A stretch of DNA of 64,000 nucleotides from positions 1,827,530 to 1,891,529 of the forward strand of contig NZ_JAPHEH010000001.1 of assembly GCF_029607905.1 (NCBI RefSeq), written 5' to 3'. Of this stretch, positions 43,643 to 53,504 are shown one piece after another. The notes under the pieces were generated by a model. The model had not been told where the DNA came from. It was given only the letters and a program-made list of their open reading frames with translations, and did no database searches. The position numbers and the translations under genes were made by a program. This DNA comes from Thiovibrio frasassiensis (GTDB lineage: Bacteria > Desulfobacterota > Desulfobulbia > Desulfobulbales > Desulfurivibrionaceae). Each line of letters starts with the position of its first letter. Position 1 is the stretch's first letter.

Positions 43643-45610
43643 GTGAGTATTGTCCTGCGGAATAATCCGCTCCGCCTAAAAAAAACGAATCTGACTTGCT
43701 CTGATAATTTGTTAGTAAAGCCATCGTTCGGTCAAATCGAAAAATTTTCCATTCCTTCTCTTTTGGATAAAAAAAGAAAGTTCTTTTTGCACAGGCTTGT
43801 CCCTCAGAATGTGAATTTTTTTTGTTATCATGCTGGGCGTGTAAAGTGCTTCCTGTTTGGTTTCGTAAAACCCCAGATAGTCAGGCAGGCATTACGCTGC
43901 ATACTGCTGATATTTGTCATTGCCTCAATGTCGGCGGAAGAGACTTGGTCACAAACAGTTTCGCCAACAGACGCGGCCAATCAGGAATTCCTGCGCCAGC
44001 AAGAACGTGAGCGTGTCTTGCGCCAGCAACTGGAGCAACGTCCTGATGTGCGATTACCTATTCCAATCGTTCCTGATTTAAATCGACTGCCTCTGGATGA
44101 ATCGCCCTGCTTCGCAATTCAGCAAATTGTGTTGGAGGGGGATGCCTCCGAAAAATTTCAGTGGGCGTTGGCCGCAGCAAACAAAACAGAAGATAATCAG
44201 GATGATGTCGCCTTTGGCCGCTGTTTGGGTACGCGCGGCATCAATCTGGTGATGCGCCGGGTGCAAAATGCCTTGGTAAATCGTGGGTATGTTACTGCCC
44301 GAGTTTTGGCTGAACCACAAAACCTGAGTCTCGGCACGCTCAAACTGACCCTGATTCCAGGCCGTCTTCGTAGTATCCGTTTTGCGCCAGGGACCAGTGC
44401 ACGGGCCACACAATGGAATGCAGTACCTGCCAGTCCGGGTGATTTGCTCAATCTGCGCGATATCGAACAAGCGTTGGAGAATTTCAAACGGGTGCCAACC
44501 GCTGAAGCGGACATTGAGATCACACCCGCCGAGGGGCCGGATGCGCAACCGGGTGAGAGCGATCTGGTCATCCAATGGAAACAAGGCGTTCCCCTGCGCT
44601 TGAGTGTTTTTGCCGACGACTCCGGGGCCAAGGCAACGGGGAAATACCAAGGCGGAACGACGCTCTCCTTTGATCATTTGTTGACATTGAATGACCAAGC
44701 CTACCTGAGTTTCAATCATGATCTGGAGGGTGACGGTTCCGACCCGCAGGGTACGCACGGGTTTACCGCCTACTACTCACTGCCCTTCGGCTATTGGCTG
44801 CTCGGCTTCACCACCAGCAGCAATCGCTATTACCAAACAGTGGTGGGTGTCAATCAAGATTATGTCTACAGCGGCGAAAGCCGCAATAGCGACATCAAGC
44901 TGTCGCGTCTCGTTTACCGCGATGCCGTACGTAAAACCACGCTTTCTTTGAGTGGTTGGAAGCGCTCCTCCCAAAACTATATCGACGACACTGAAGTGGA
45001 AGTGCAACGTCGGCGCATGGCCGGGTGGGAAGCTGGTATTGCGCATCGGGAATTCATCGGTGCTGCCACCCTCGATTTGAACGCCAAATATCGCCGGGGT
45101 ACGGGCGCCTTGAATGCTTTGCCCGCACCGGAAGAACCCTTCGACGAAGGTACATCCCGGCCTAAAATCGTCATGGCCGATGCGCAGTTGAATGTCCCCT
45201 TTGTTGTTGGTGCGCAACACCTCCGCTACACCGGCACTTGGCGTGCGCAGTGGAATCATACGCCCTTGGTGCCGCAAGACCGGTTTGCCATCGGCGGGCG
45301 CTACACCGTGCGTGGGTTTGATGGGGAAAATTTGCTTTCAGCCGACCGGGGTTGGTTGATTCGCAATGACCTGGGATTGGCGCTGTGGGAAACGGGTCAA
45401 GATCTGTATCTAGGGATTGATTACGGAGAAGTGGCTGGACCGAGTAGCGAGTACTTGATCGGCACCCGTTTGACTGGAGGAATATTGGGCCTGCGGGGTG
45501 GTTACAAGGGGCTGGCCTATGACATGTTTATCGGGCAGCCGCTGAACAAACCCGATGGCTTCAGTTCGGTTGCCGGTGTTGTAGGCTTCAATGTCAATTG
45601 GTCCTTTTAA
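43643..45610 (+). CDS. TpsB outer-membrane transporter (ShlB/FhaC/CdiB type)
   Basis: 655 residues as read from GTG 43643; family members are usually 550-590, so the true start is probably further in. There is no ATG before the hydrophobic export segment LRCILLIFVIASMSAEETWSQ. A charged helix (NQEFLRQQERERVLRQQLEQRPD) is followed by a POTRA domain (about 150-270; CFAIQQIVLEG, INLVMRRVQNALVNRGYVTARV, LTLIPGRLRSI) and a 16-strand barrel ending FNVNWSF with a terminal Phe. The conserved RGFDGENLLSADRGW loop (VRGF motif) is present. It secretes the TpsA exoprotein encoded downstream. Confidence 0.92.
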   Translation: MSIVLRNNPLRLKKTNLTCSDNLLVKPSFGQIEKFSIPSLLDKKRKFFLHRLVPQNVNFFCYHAGRVKCFLFGFVKPQIVRQALRCILLIFVIASMSAEETWSQTVSPTDAANQEFLRQQERERVLRQQLEQRPDVRLPIPIVPDLNRLPLDESPCFAIQQIVLEGDASEKFQWALAAANKTEDNQDDVAFGRCLGTRGINLVMRRVQNALVNRGYVTARVLAEPQNLSLGTLKLTLIPGRLRSIRFAPGTSARATQWNAVPASPGDLLNLRDIEQALENFKRVPTAEADIEITPAEGPDAQPGESDLVIQWKQGVPLRLSVFADDSGAKATGKYQGGTTLSFDHLLTLNDQAYLSFNHDLEGDGSDPQGTHGFTAYYSLPFGYWLLGFTTSSNRYYQTVVGVNQDYVYSGESRNSDIKLSRLVYRDAVRKTTLSLSGWKRSSQNYIDDTEVEVQRRRMAGWEAGIAHREFIGAATLDLNAKYRRGTGALNALPAPEEPFDEGTSRPKIVMADAQLNVPFVVGAQHLRYTGTWRAQWNHTPLVPQDRFAIGGRYTVRGFDGENLLSADRGWLIRNDLGLALWETGQDLYLGIDYGEVAGPSSEYLIGTRLTGGILGLRGGYKGLAYDMFIGQPLNKPDGFSSVAGVVGFNVNWSF

Positions 45611-45620
45611 AGGAGAAGCT

Positions 45621-46145
45621 ATGCGTTTCAACACACCTACCCCTTTGGATATTATCGCTCCCGGCTTGATTGAGGAAAGTTGGACTGAGGCAGAGGTGTT
45701 CGGCAGTGCTGTTTGGTTGTGGATGCACTCTTCGTCCCATCGTGAACGGCCCCTGCATACCCTGTCGGCAGTGTTGTTGCCTGCTCTCAAACAGAGGCAG
45801 TTCATCCTGGCTTCCGAAGCAGGCAGGCCGGTGTTTTATCTGGCCTGGGCCAACTTGAGCCCGGAAGCGGAGCAGCGTTATTTGCAACAGCATCCCGTTT
45901 GCATGCCGGAGAGCGATTGGAACAGCGGCGAACGCATGTGGATACTAGACTGGGTCGCGCCCTTCGGACATACCCGAATCATGCACCGATTGCTCAAACG
46001 GCAATTGTTTGCCGATCGTTGTGCTCGCTCCCTCGACCACCGTGGAGATGAACGAGGTTTGAAGATCAAAACCTTTCGTGGCATGTCTGTTCCGCGCGAA
46101 GAAGCGCAAGCCCGGTTGCAACAACCTTTTGTGCATTCCCTGTGA
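45621..46145 (+). CDS. HlyC/RtxC-type toxin-activating lysine acyltransferase
   Basis: 174 residues. The family transfers acyl chains from acyl-ACP to internal lysines of secreted toxins. Similarity to E. coli HlyC runs throughout: FGSAVWLWMHSSSHRERP aligns the catalytic His (His40, HlyC His23), YLAWANLSPEAEQRYL, and WNSGERMWILDWVAPFG carries the second catalytic residue (Asp110, HlyC Asp92). ATG 45621 has AAAGGAG. It sits 10 bases after tpsB and before the exoprotein, a position known for CdiC in some contact-dependent inhibition loci. TpsA, rather than an RTX toxin, is therefore the probable substrate. Confidence 0.9.
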   Translation: MRFNTPTPLDIIAPGLIEESWTEAEVFGSAVWLWMHSSSHRERPLHTLSAVLLPALKQRQFILASEAGRPVFYLAWANLSPEAEQRYLQQHPVCMPESDWNSGERMWILDWVAPFGHTRIMHRLLKRQLFADRCARSLDHRGDERGLKIKTFRGMSVPREEAQARLQQPFVHSL

Positions 46146-46192
46146 TGGTTGATTCCATCATTTTTCATTCATCTTTCTATTGAGGACACTGT

Positions 46193-46825
46193 ATGAAACC
46201 CGCATTCCGTTCTTTCGTGACCTGTAGTGTTGTAATGCTGTTGTTGGGTGCCGGCGCAACTGTGCAAGCAGAAGAGACCAGCTTTACCGGGGCATCGCTT
46301 GCCCTCGGGCTTGGCTCGGTACGAAACCAAGTCGATTACGGGGGATATTTGGCCGGGCAAACCAGTAAGGACACCGATACCGTCGGTATAATCGATGCCT
46401 CCTACGGTATCAATCTCGCGCCGCAATGTCTTGTTACGCTTGGGGCGACCTATGATCTGAATAAAACTGATTTCGGCACCGTAAGCTACGTCGATGGTGG
46501 CAATACCTATAGCGTCGATGGCCAACTTAAAAATCATTTCTCGTTTTATGTGGCTCCGGGATACCGGCTGTCGCCCAACTGGCTTGTCTATGCCAAGCTT
46601 GGCTGGCACCACGCCAAGGGCGAATTTAACGACAGCCAGCTTGGCTCGGGAGAGACCACCCATAACGGGGTGGGATATGGTCTGGGTTTCAGTACTGTGC
46701 TGGCTAAGCAAATAGAGGCGCGCCTTGAAGTGCAGCATATCGATTACAACCGCGAGTCGGCCAATCAGTCGGACGGCAAGCCCGAAACGAATCAAGCCGT
46801 TGTCTATCTGGGCTACCGTTTCTGA
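46193..46825 (+). CDS. Small outer-membrane beta-barrel protein
   Basis: 210 residues with a signal peptide (MKPAFRSFVTCSVVMLLLGAGATVQA). Alternating aromatic/hydrophobic strands (SLALGLGSVRNQVDYGG, SFYVAPGYRLSPNWLVYAKLGWHHA, AVVYLGYRF) and a terminal Phe fit an eight-stranded OmpA/OmpW-like barrel. It lies between the acyltransferase and tpsA in the same operon. The role is unknown: it may be secretion accessory or receptor-like. GAGGA precedes ATG. Confidence 0.82.
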   Translation: MKPAFRSFVTCSVVMLLLGAGATVQAEETSFTGASLALGLGSVRNQVDYGGYLAGQTSKDTDTVGIIDASYGINLAPQCLVTLGATYDLNKTDFGTVSYVDGGNTYSVDGQLKNHFSFYVAPGYRLSPNWLVYAKLGWHHAKGEFNDSQLGSGETTHNGVGYGLGFSTVLAKQIEARLEVQHIDYNRESANQSDGKPETNQAVVYLGYRF

Positions 46826-46860
46826 TTTTTAGCATTTGCGTTGCATAAAGGGGGGGGCGA

Positions 46861-49800
46861 ATGAATAAGCATTGTTACCGTATGGTCTTTAACAAAGCTC
46901 GCGGCATTCTCATGGCCGTTGCTGAAATCGCGGTCAGTCACACCAAGTCCAGTGGCGAAACATCGGGAAAGACTGTTGTGCCAAGGGCTGTGCGGGGCAG
47001 TGCTTTTCGTGCCGTTACCTATAGTGCTTGGGCAACACTCGTCGTTAATACTGCTGGGTTCATCATTTGGCCGGCCATCGGGCAGGCGCAAATCGTGGCC
47101 GATCCGAGTGCCCCGGCCACCCAACGTCCGACTATTCTGAGTGCACCGAATGGGGTGCCGCTGGTTAATATTCAGACCCCCAGCGCTGCCGGGGTATCAC
47201 GGAACACCTATCGCCAGTTCGATGTCCAGCAACAAGGGGCGATTCTCAACAATGCGCGCACCAACGCGCAAACCCAATTGGGTGGATGGGTGCAAGCCAA
47301 TCCCTGGCTTGCCACCGGCAGCGCGCGCGTTATTCTCAATGAAGTCAACTCCAGCAATCCGAGCCTGCTGCAAGGGTATGTCGAAGTTGCCGGTAGCCGT
47401 GCCCAAGTGGTCATAGCCAACCCGGCCGGCGTTACTTGCGAAGGTTGTGGTTTTATCAACTCAAACCGTGCCACCTTGACGACAGGCACTCCCATCTTCA
47501 GTGGTGGCAATCTCGAAGGGTACCGCGTGCAGGGCGGGGTCATCAATATCGCCGGTGCAGGGCTCGACACCAGCACCGCCGACTATACCGATCTGATTGC
47601 CCGCTCGGTGCAAGTCAATGCGGGTATCTGGGCGAATCAACTTAAAGTGACGGCGGGTGCCAACCGGATTGACGCGGAGCACACCGTGGCGACCCCGATT
47701 GCTGGAACCGGTGCGCCACCTGCTTTTGCCATTGATGTTGCTCAGCTCGGCGGGATGTATGCAGGCAAAATCATCCTGGTCGGTACTGAAACAGGGGTGG
47801 GTGTGCGCAACGCAGGCAATATCGGCGCCAGCGTTGGGGAAGTGATTGTCACCGCCGAAGGTCGGCTGGAAAACGCGGGATGCATTATCAGTACCAATCA
47901 TATGCAGATTGATACCCGCAGTGGCATCCGGAACAGCGGCAATATGATCAGTAATGGGACAGCCAGCCTGAATACCATAGGCGATCTGGATAATCAGGGA
48001 GGGCAAATCCAGGCCTTTGAAGAGGCGAATATCAACCTCGGCGGCACGCTGAACAACACGGCCAGTCTGGTGCGCTCCGGCCAATCCCTGAGCATTGCCG
48101 CAGGCGATATCGTGAATGCCGACACCCAAGGCGACAATCAAGGGTTGGAAGGTCGGTCGCTCAGTCTCACTGCGCAACAAATCGACAACCGGCAGGGCGC
48201 TGTACGCGCTGATGATGCCTTGGTTGTAAGCAGTGGCAACAGTATCGATAATACGCAAGGGGTGATTTCTTCAGGCAAGAGCGTCAGGCTACAGGACGCC
48301 AACCTCGCCGATAAGACCTTGTCCATCACCAACACCGACGGCATCGTAATTGCCGGGCAACAGCTCGACGTTGACAGCGTCGGCTTGACCGGAGACGGCA
48401 AGATGCTGAGTCTCGGCGACCTCAGCATCAAGCTCACGCAAAACTATACCCATTACGGCGAGTTGCAAGCCAATGGTACTGCCAGTATTGAGACCACCGG
48501 AACTTTTACCAATCAGTCCACTTTTCTGGCCGGGACGGCGCTCAATCTCAAAGCTGCCAGTATCGATAACCAGGCCACTGGCCAGATCAGTGCCAATCAA
48601 GTCAAACTTAAAGCCACCGACAACCAGACCCTAACTAACCGTGGACTGATCGAAGGCCAAGACACGATTATCGAAGCGACTACCCTGAATAACCTTGGTA
48701 CCGGTCGCATCTATGGCGACCACATCGCGATCGCCGCGACCACCGTGACCAACGATGCCGAAAATGGTGTCGCCCCGGTGATCGGTGCCCGCAATCGACT
48801 GGACATAGGCGCACAAGCAATCACCAACCGTGAACACGCACTCCTTTTCAGCGCAGGGGATATGGCCATCGGCGGCAGCCTTGATGCCGACAACCATGCC
48901 ACCGGTCAGGCCACCACCCTGAATAACAACAGCGCCACCATCGAAGCGCTGGGCAGTGTCGATCTCGTCGCCCGGCAGATCAATAATACCAACGTGCATT
49001 TCAGCACCACCGTGCAATCTCTGGGCACGGAGCATATCGTGGAATACCAAGGCAGCGGCTCACCGAATCGTTATACGCCCGGCACACCCGGGGTGTACCT
49101 ATACGTTGACGAGTCTCTCCAGCTTCACACGCCCCAAGGAAATTACGAAAGTTGGTTGAGCTACAACTATAATCGATCGGTCACCGAAACAAAGGTGTTG
49201 AGTTCCGACCCGGCGCAGATTCTTTCCGGTACGGACATGCGTATCAGCGCCGACACACTACTCAATGATAAAAGCGAAATCATCGCCGGCGGTGAGTTGA
49301 CCGCTGCAACTGCCACCCTTAATAATACCGAAGTTGCCGGCAGGCGGACCATCGCCGATTCCGGCACGGTCACCTCATTCTGGCGAGATAACCAAAAAGG
49401 GCGCGATTCCACCGGCAGCAGCATCGCTGGTTACAATCCTGCTACGGTTATTCAGGCGATTTCGTTAACCCCTACAGTCTATCGGCAAAACACTGCCCCT
49501 ACGGGGACCGGTACTCAGATTGCTACCCTGTACCCTGCCAGCGCCAGTCAAACGCCGAGTGGTGCCCATGCAGTCAGTGTCCCCAATAACAGCCTGTTCA
49601 GTTTGAATTCCAGCCCGACTTCGGGATATCTGGTCGAAACCGATTTGCGGTTTGCCAATTATCGCAACTGGTTGAGTTCCGACTACCTGTTGAACGCCTT
49701 GTCCATGGACCCTGCCACCAGCCAAAAGCGCTTGGGAGATGGATTTTACGAGCAAAAACTCATCCGTGAACAGGTGGCGCAGCTCACCGGTCGCCGCTTT

Positions 49801-52800
49801 CTTGATGGTTATGCCAATGATGAAGTGCAGTACCAGGTGCTGATGGGTAACGCCAGCACCTTTGCCCAAGCCTATCAGTTACGCCCGGGGGTGGCCTTGT
49901 CAGCCGAACAAATGGCGCAACTCACCAGCGATATCGTCTGGTTGGTCGAAAAAGAGATCATCCTGCCGGACGGCCAAATGACCAAGGCTCTGGTTCCGCA
50001 ACTGTATGTAGCTGTTAAAGACGGCGATCTCCAAGATTCTGGAGCCCTGATTGCCGGGAACAACGTCAATCTTAATCTCAGCAGTGATCTGAACAATAGC
50101 GGCACCATCGCCGGGCGCAACGTCGTCGCGCTCACGGCCGAGAATGTGCGCAATCTCGGCGGGCGCATTACCGGTAACGATGTCGGTGTCGCTGCCAGTA
50201 ACGATCTGAACAATATTGGTGGCACAATCGATGCCGTCAATAGTCTCACCGCCACTGCCGGACGCGATCTTAACGTTATCTCCACCACCAGCACCCAGAC
50301 CAATGCCCAAGGGAGCCGCACCAATATCAACCGTGTCGCGGGCCTATATGTCACAGGCAGTAGCGGGACCCTGCTGGCCGCCGCCGGGCGTGACATTAAT
50401 TTTGATTCCGCCACCATCCTCAATGCTGCACCGCCTGCGGCAGAGCAACCCGCAGGCGCCACCATGATTGTGGCTGGAAACAACCTCAATCTTGGCACTG
50501 TCACGGAAAGCTCAAACAACAGTATTGCCTGGGACGGTAAGAACTATCGGAAAGACAGCAGTCGCACCGAAGTCGGCACCACCATCCAAACCCAGGGCGA
50601 GATTCGCCTGCAAGCGGGTAACGATCTTAATGCCAAGGCTGCCAACGTCAGCAGCGACCAGGGTACGCTCTTGGCCACGGCCGGGGGCAACGTTAATCTG
50701 ATAGCGGGTGAAGCGACACGCAGCCTTGATGAAGCCCATCAGCACACCAGCAAAGGCTTCCTCTCCAGTAAGACCACCACTACCCGTGATTCTCTAAACG
50801 AGACCACCGCTCAAGCCAGCACTCTGTCGGGCAATGCCACCACCGTTTTGGCGAATCAAGATATCAATGTTAAAGGCAGCAATGTGGTGGGCACCAATGA
50901 TGTAACGCTCACGGCCTTAAACAACGTCAAGATAGAAGCCGCCACCAACACCCTGCAAGAAAGCCATTTCCGGGAAGAGAAAAAGAGCGGCTTACTCAGT
51001 TCGGGCGGCATCGGCTTTACTATTGGTAGCCAGCAACAAAGCACGGATGCCAAAGGCACCAGCACCATGGCTGTCGCCTCCACGGTGGGCAGTACGGCAG
51101 GTAATGTGACGATTGAGGCTGGCAACGACTACAAGCAGGTGGGCAGTAATGTGGTTGCGCCTCAGGGCGATATCGAGGTCAGTGCCAAAAAAATCGACAT
51201 CATCGAAGCCCTAAACACCAGCATAAACACTACGGAAACCAAGTTCAAGCAAAGCGGTCTGACGTTGGCGCTTAGCAGCCCGGTGATCTCCGCGATCCAG
51301 ACCGCGCAGCATATGACCGAGGCGGTAGGCCAGACAAAGGATGTCCGGATGCAGGCCCTGGCCGGGGCCACCACGGCACTTGCCGGCTACGACGCCTACA
51401 ACAAGGTCCAGGCTGGGCAAGCTGTCAAGGATGGCAATTTGGCCGATAAGGTCGGCGGTATCAACCTCAGCATCAGCCTGGGGAGTAGCAGCAGCCAAAG
51501 CAACAGCACCCAAAGCAGCAGTACCGCGCAAGGCTCGACAGTAGCGGCGGGCAACAATGTCAACCTCTCTGCGACAGGAGTCGGCAAGGAGAGCGATCTC
51601 ACCGTGCAGGGCAGCCAGATCACGGCTGGAAACAATATCACACTGAAGGCAGACGACAAGATTAATCTGCTTGCCGCCCAAAGCACCGCCGAGCAACACA
51701 GCACCAACCAGTCAAGCAGCGGCTCTATCGGGGTGAGTTTTGGCAGTCAAACCGGTGTCACCCTGGCTGCCAGCCAAGGCCGGGGCAATGCCGACGGCAG
51801 CGATGTGGCCTGGACGAATACCCACGTCGAGGCGGGTAATGTGCTGGCCATGCAATCCGGCGGCGATACCACGCTCAAGGGTGCGGTGGTGAACGGCAAG
51901 CAGGTAGTTGCGGATGTGGGCGGCAATCTCAATGTCGAAAGCCTGCAAGATACCAGCCAGTACGACAGCAAGCAAAAAAGCATGGGCGGCTCTGTTACCT
52001 TTGGGTCCAGTCCATCGGCTAGCATCAACGCCAGTAAGAGCAAGGTCAACAGTAATTATGCCAGTGTGATAGAGCAATCGGGGGTCAAGGCTGGGGATGA
52101 GGGATTTCAGGTCGAGGTGGCAGGGAATACCGATCTGAAAGGTGCGGTGATTGCTAGCACCGATAAGGCTATTGAGGATGACAAGAATACTTTGATCACG
52201 GCTACGCTCACTAGCCGTGATATCGCTAACTACGCCGAAGCTAGCGCTAAGTCGAGCGGGATCAACATCGATAGTAGTATGGTTACCCAAGGTAAGTATG
52301 GGATTGCAAAGGGGGTTATAGGAAATGCGCTGAACAACGCCAGTGACTCGGGCAGTTCTAGTGGGCAAACCCGCAGCGCTGTGAGTGAAGGAACGGTGGT
52401 CGTCACCGATGAAGCCGGGCAACTGCAACGTACTGCTCAAACCGCAGAACAAACCGTGGCCGGCCTGAACCGTGACACCGCCACTGCACAGACTGCGGCG
52501 CAGAAGCAAGACGTGCAGGCGATGGAACAGAGGGTGGCAGCGGAGCGGGCGATCAAGGAGGAGGCAATCAAGATCGTCACCACCTTCACTGACGAGGCGT
52601 ACCGTTCTAAGTTTCTAGAAACTCCGAAATCCTTTAAGGTGGAGTGCCCCGTAGGTGCCAACTGTGTGGCCGATCCGAGCCAACTCAAGCGAACACCAGC
52701 CACTCCTCAAGAGGTCGCCGCCAACGCTAGCCCGGACACGGTGCTGGCCGTCAACGGCATCTTGAACGACGAACAGCGGGCCATGGAGCTGGCGTATCAG

Positions 52801-53496
52801 AATGCTGAACCCATCATCAACCCAGAGACAGGACTGAAAGACCTCAAACCTACCACCATTTATCTGATGTACATCAAACCGGCCAACAACACCATTTCGG
52901 AACTGATGGGCGTGGCCTATGAGAAAGCCATTGACTCCATGAGCTATGGGCTGGCTAATTTCTTTGGTTATACTAATGCGGCAGAGGTTTACGCCAGCGA
53001 ACTGGCCAGCCGGGGAGATAAGGCCACCAACTCGCTGGGCCACAGCCGGGCCACACTGGTGCAAAAGAGTTCATTCACGATTTTGGCCAACAGACCGGAT
53101 GAAAATGGCAACACCTATACCAACCAGAACCTGACTGTGCGCGGCGTAGGTGGGGCGGCCGATGCGCAGAGTTACACGGAGGCGGCGGTAAAAATAACAG
53201 GGGAAGTCGGAAGGAAAAATATTACCTACAGTTACTTCAGCAACGACCCGGTATCGGTATCCACACTTTCTGGCGGCAATTCAGGGGTGTGGACCCTTAA
53301 GGACTTGTGGCAGGTGCTTGACACCAACAACAGCATGCATAGCAGCCTTGGCACCGGGGCTCTCGGTAGCACGCAGGTGGAATTCCCGGTGCCCGGCGGG
53401 CCGCAGGGGACGCCGGATGGTAATGCCAAGCTGATTCGCTATGTAGGCGGTCAACAAGTTGATGCCCAAGGCAACCCCATACAACAAACAGAATAA
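46861..53496 (+). CDS. TpsA exoprotein (filamentous hemagglutinin/CdiA-like) with lipase-like C-terminal domain
   Basis: 2211 residues. It has an extended signal peptide typical of large TPS proteins (MNKHCYRMVFNKARGILMAV, cleavage near QAQ/IV), a TPS secretion domain (about 80-330, with NPAGVTCEGCGFIN), and long beta-helical hemagglutinin repeats to about 1750. A pre-toxin region is rich in ALA/GLN/THR (about 1780-1900). No VENN motif was found. The last 300 residues resemble the alpha/beta-hydrolase tails of some hemagglutinins: IYLMYIKPANNTISELMGVAYEK, the nucleophile elbow GHSRA (Ser2062), SNDPVS (Asp2129) and NSMHSS (His2160) form a candidate catalytic triad. Secreted via the TpsB above and possibly acylated. 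AGGGGGGG before ATG. Confidence 0.9.
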   Translation: MNKHCYRMVFNKARGILMAVAEIAVSHTKSSGETSGKTVVPRAVRGSAFRAVTYSAWATLVVNTAGFIIWPAIGQAQIVADPSAPATQRPTILSAPNGVPLVNIQTPSAAGVSRNTYRQFDVQQQGAILNNARTNAQTQLGGWVQANPWLATGSARVILNEVNSSNPSLLQGYVEVAGSRAQVVIANPAGVTCEGCGFINSNRATLTTGTPIFSGGNLEGYRVQGGVINIAGAGLDTSTADYTDLIARSVQVNAGIWANQLKVTAGANRIDAEHTVATPIAGTGAPPAFAIDVAQLGGMYAGKIILVGTETGVGVRNAGNIGASVGEVIVTAEGRLENAGCIISTNHMQIDTRSGIRNSGNMISNGTASLNTIGDLDNQGGQIQAFEEANINLGGTLNNTASLVRSGQSLSIAAGDIVNADTQGDNQGLEGRSLSLTAQQIDNRQGAVRADDALVVSSGNSIDNTQGVISSGKSVRLQDANLADKTLSITNTDGIVIAGQQLDVDSVGLTGDGKMLSLGDLSIKLTQNYTHYGELQANGTASIETTGTFTNQSTFLAGTALNLKAASIDNQATGQISANQVKLKATDNQTLTNRGLIEGQDTIIEATTLNNLGTGRIYGDHIAIAATTVTNDAENGVAPVIGARNRLDIGAQAITNREHALLFSAGDMAIGGSLDADNHATGQATTLNNNSATIEALGSVDLVARQINNTNVHFSTTVQSLGTEHIVEYQGSGSPNRYTPGTPGVYLYVDESLQLHTPQGNYESWLSYNYNRSVTETKVLSSDPAQILSGTDMRISADTLLNDKSEIIAGGELTAATATLNNTEVAGRRTIADSGTVTSFWRDNQKGRDSTGSSIAGYNPATVIQAISLTPTVYRQNTAPTGTGTQIATLYPASASQTPSGAHAVSVPNNSLFSLNSSPTSGYLVETDLRFANYRNWLSSDYLLNALSMDPATSQKRLGDGFYEQKLIREQVAQLTGRRFLDGYANDEVQYQVLMGNASTFAQAYQLRPGVALSAEQMAQLTSDIVWLVEKEIILPDGQMTKALVPQLYVAVKDGDLQDSGALIAGNNVNLNLSSDLNNSGTIAGRNVVALTAENVRNLGGRITGNDVGVAASNDLNNIGGTIDAVNSLTATAGRDLNVISTTSTQTNAQGSRTNINRVAGLYVTGSSGTLLAAAGRDINFDSATILNAAPPAAEQPAGATMIVAGNNLNLGTVTESSNNSIAWDGKNYRKDSSRTEVGTTIQTQGEIRLQAGNDLNAKAANVSSDQGTLLATAGGNVNLIAGEATRSLDEAHQHTSKGFLSSKTTTTRDSLNETTAQASTLSGNATTVLANQDINVKGSNVVGTNDVTLTALNNVKIEAATNTLQESHFREEKKSGLLSSGGIGFTIGSQQQSTDAKGTSTMAVASTVGSTAGNVTIEAGNDYKQVGSNVVAPQGDIEVSAKKIDIIEALNTSINTTETKFKQSGLTLALSSPVISAIQTAQHMTEAVGQTKDVRMQALAGATTALAGYDAYNKVQAGQAVKDGNLADKVGGINLSISLGSSSSQSNSTQSSSTAQGSTVAAGNNVNLSATGVGKESDLTVQGSQITAGNNITLKADDKINLLAAQSTAEQHSTNQSSSGSIGVSFGSQTGVTLAASQGRGNADGSDVAWTNTHVEAGNVLAMQSGGDTTLKGAVVNGKQVVADVGGNLNVESLQDTSQYDSKQKSMGGSVTFGSSPSASINASKSKVNSNYASVIEQSGVKAGDEGFQVEVAGNTDLKGAVIASTDKAIEDDKNTLITATLTSRDIANYAEASAKSSGINIDSSMVTQGKYGIAKGVIGNALNNASDSGSSSGQTRSAVSEGTVVVTDEAGQLQRTAQTAEQTVAGLNRDTATAQTAAQKQDVQAMEQRVAAERAIKEEAIKIVTTFTDEAYRSKFLETPKSFKVECPVGANCVADPSQLKRTPATPQEVAANASPDTVLAVNGILNDEQRAMELAYQNAEPIINPETGLKDLKPTTIYLMYIKPANNTISELMGVAYEKAIDSMSYGLANFFGYTNAAEVYASELASRGDKATNSLGHSRATLVQKSSFTILANRPDENGNTYTNQNLTVRGVGGAADAQSYTEAAVKITGEVGRKNITYSYFSNDPVSVSTLSGGNSGVWTLKDLWQVLDTNNSMHSSLGTGALGSTQVEFPVPGGPQGTPDGNAKLIRYVGGQQVDAQGNPIQQTE

Positions 53497-53504
53497 GGTA
53501 TACG

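Noticed and set aside
46861-53496. Classical CdiA with VENN-delimited toxin
   Set aside because: No VENN motif; the C-terminus has a GHSRA hydrolase-type signature instead.
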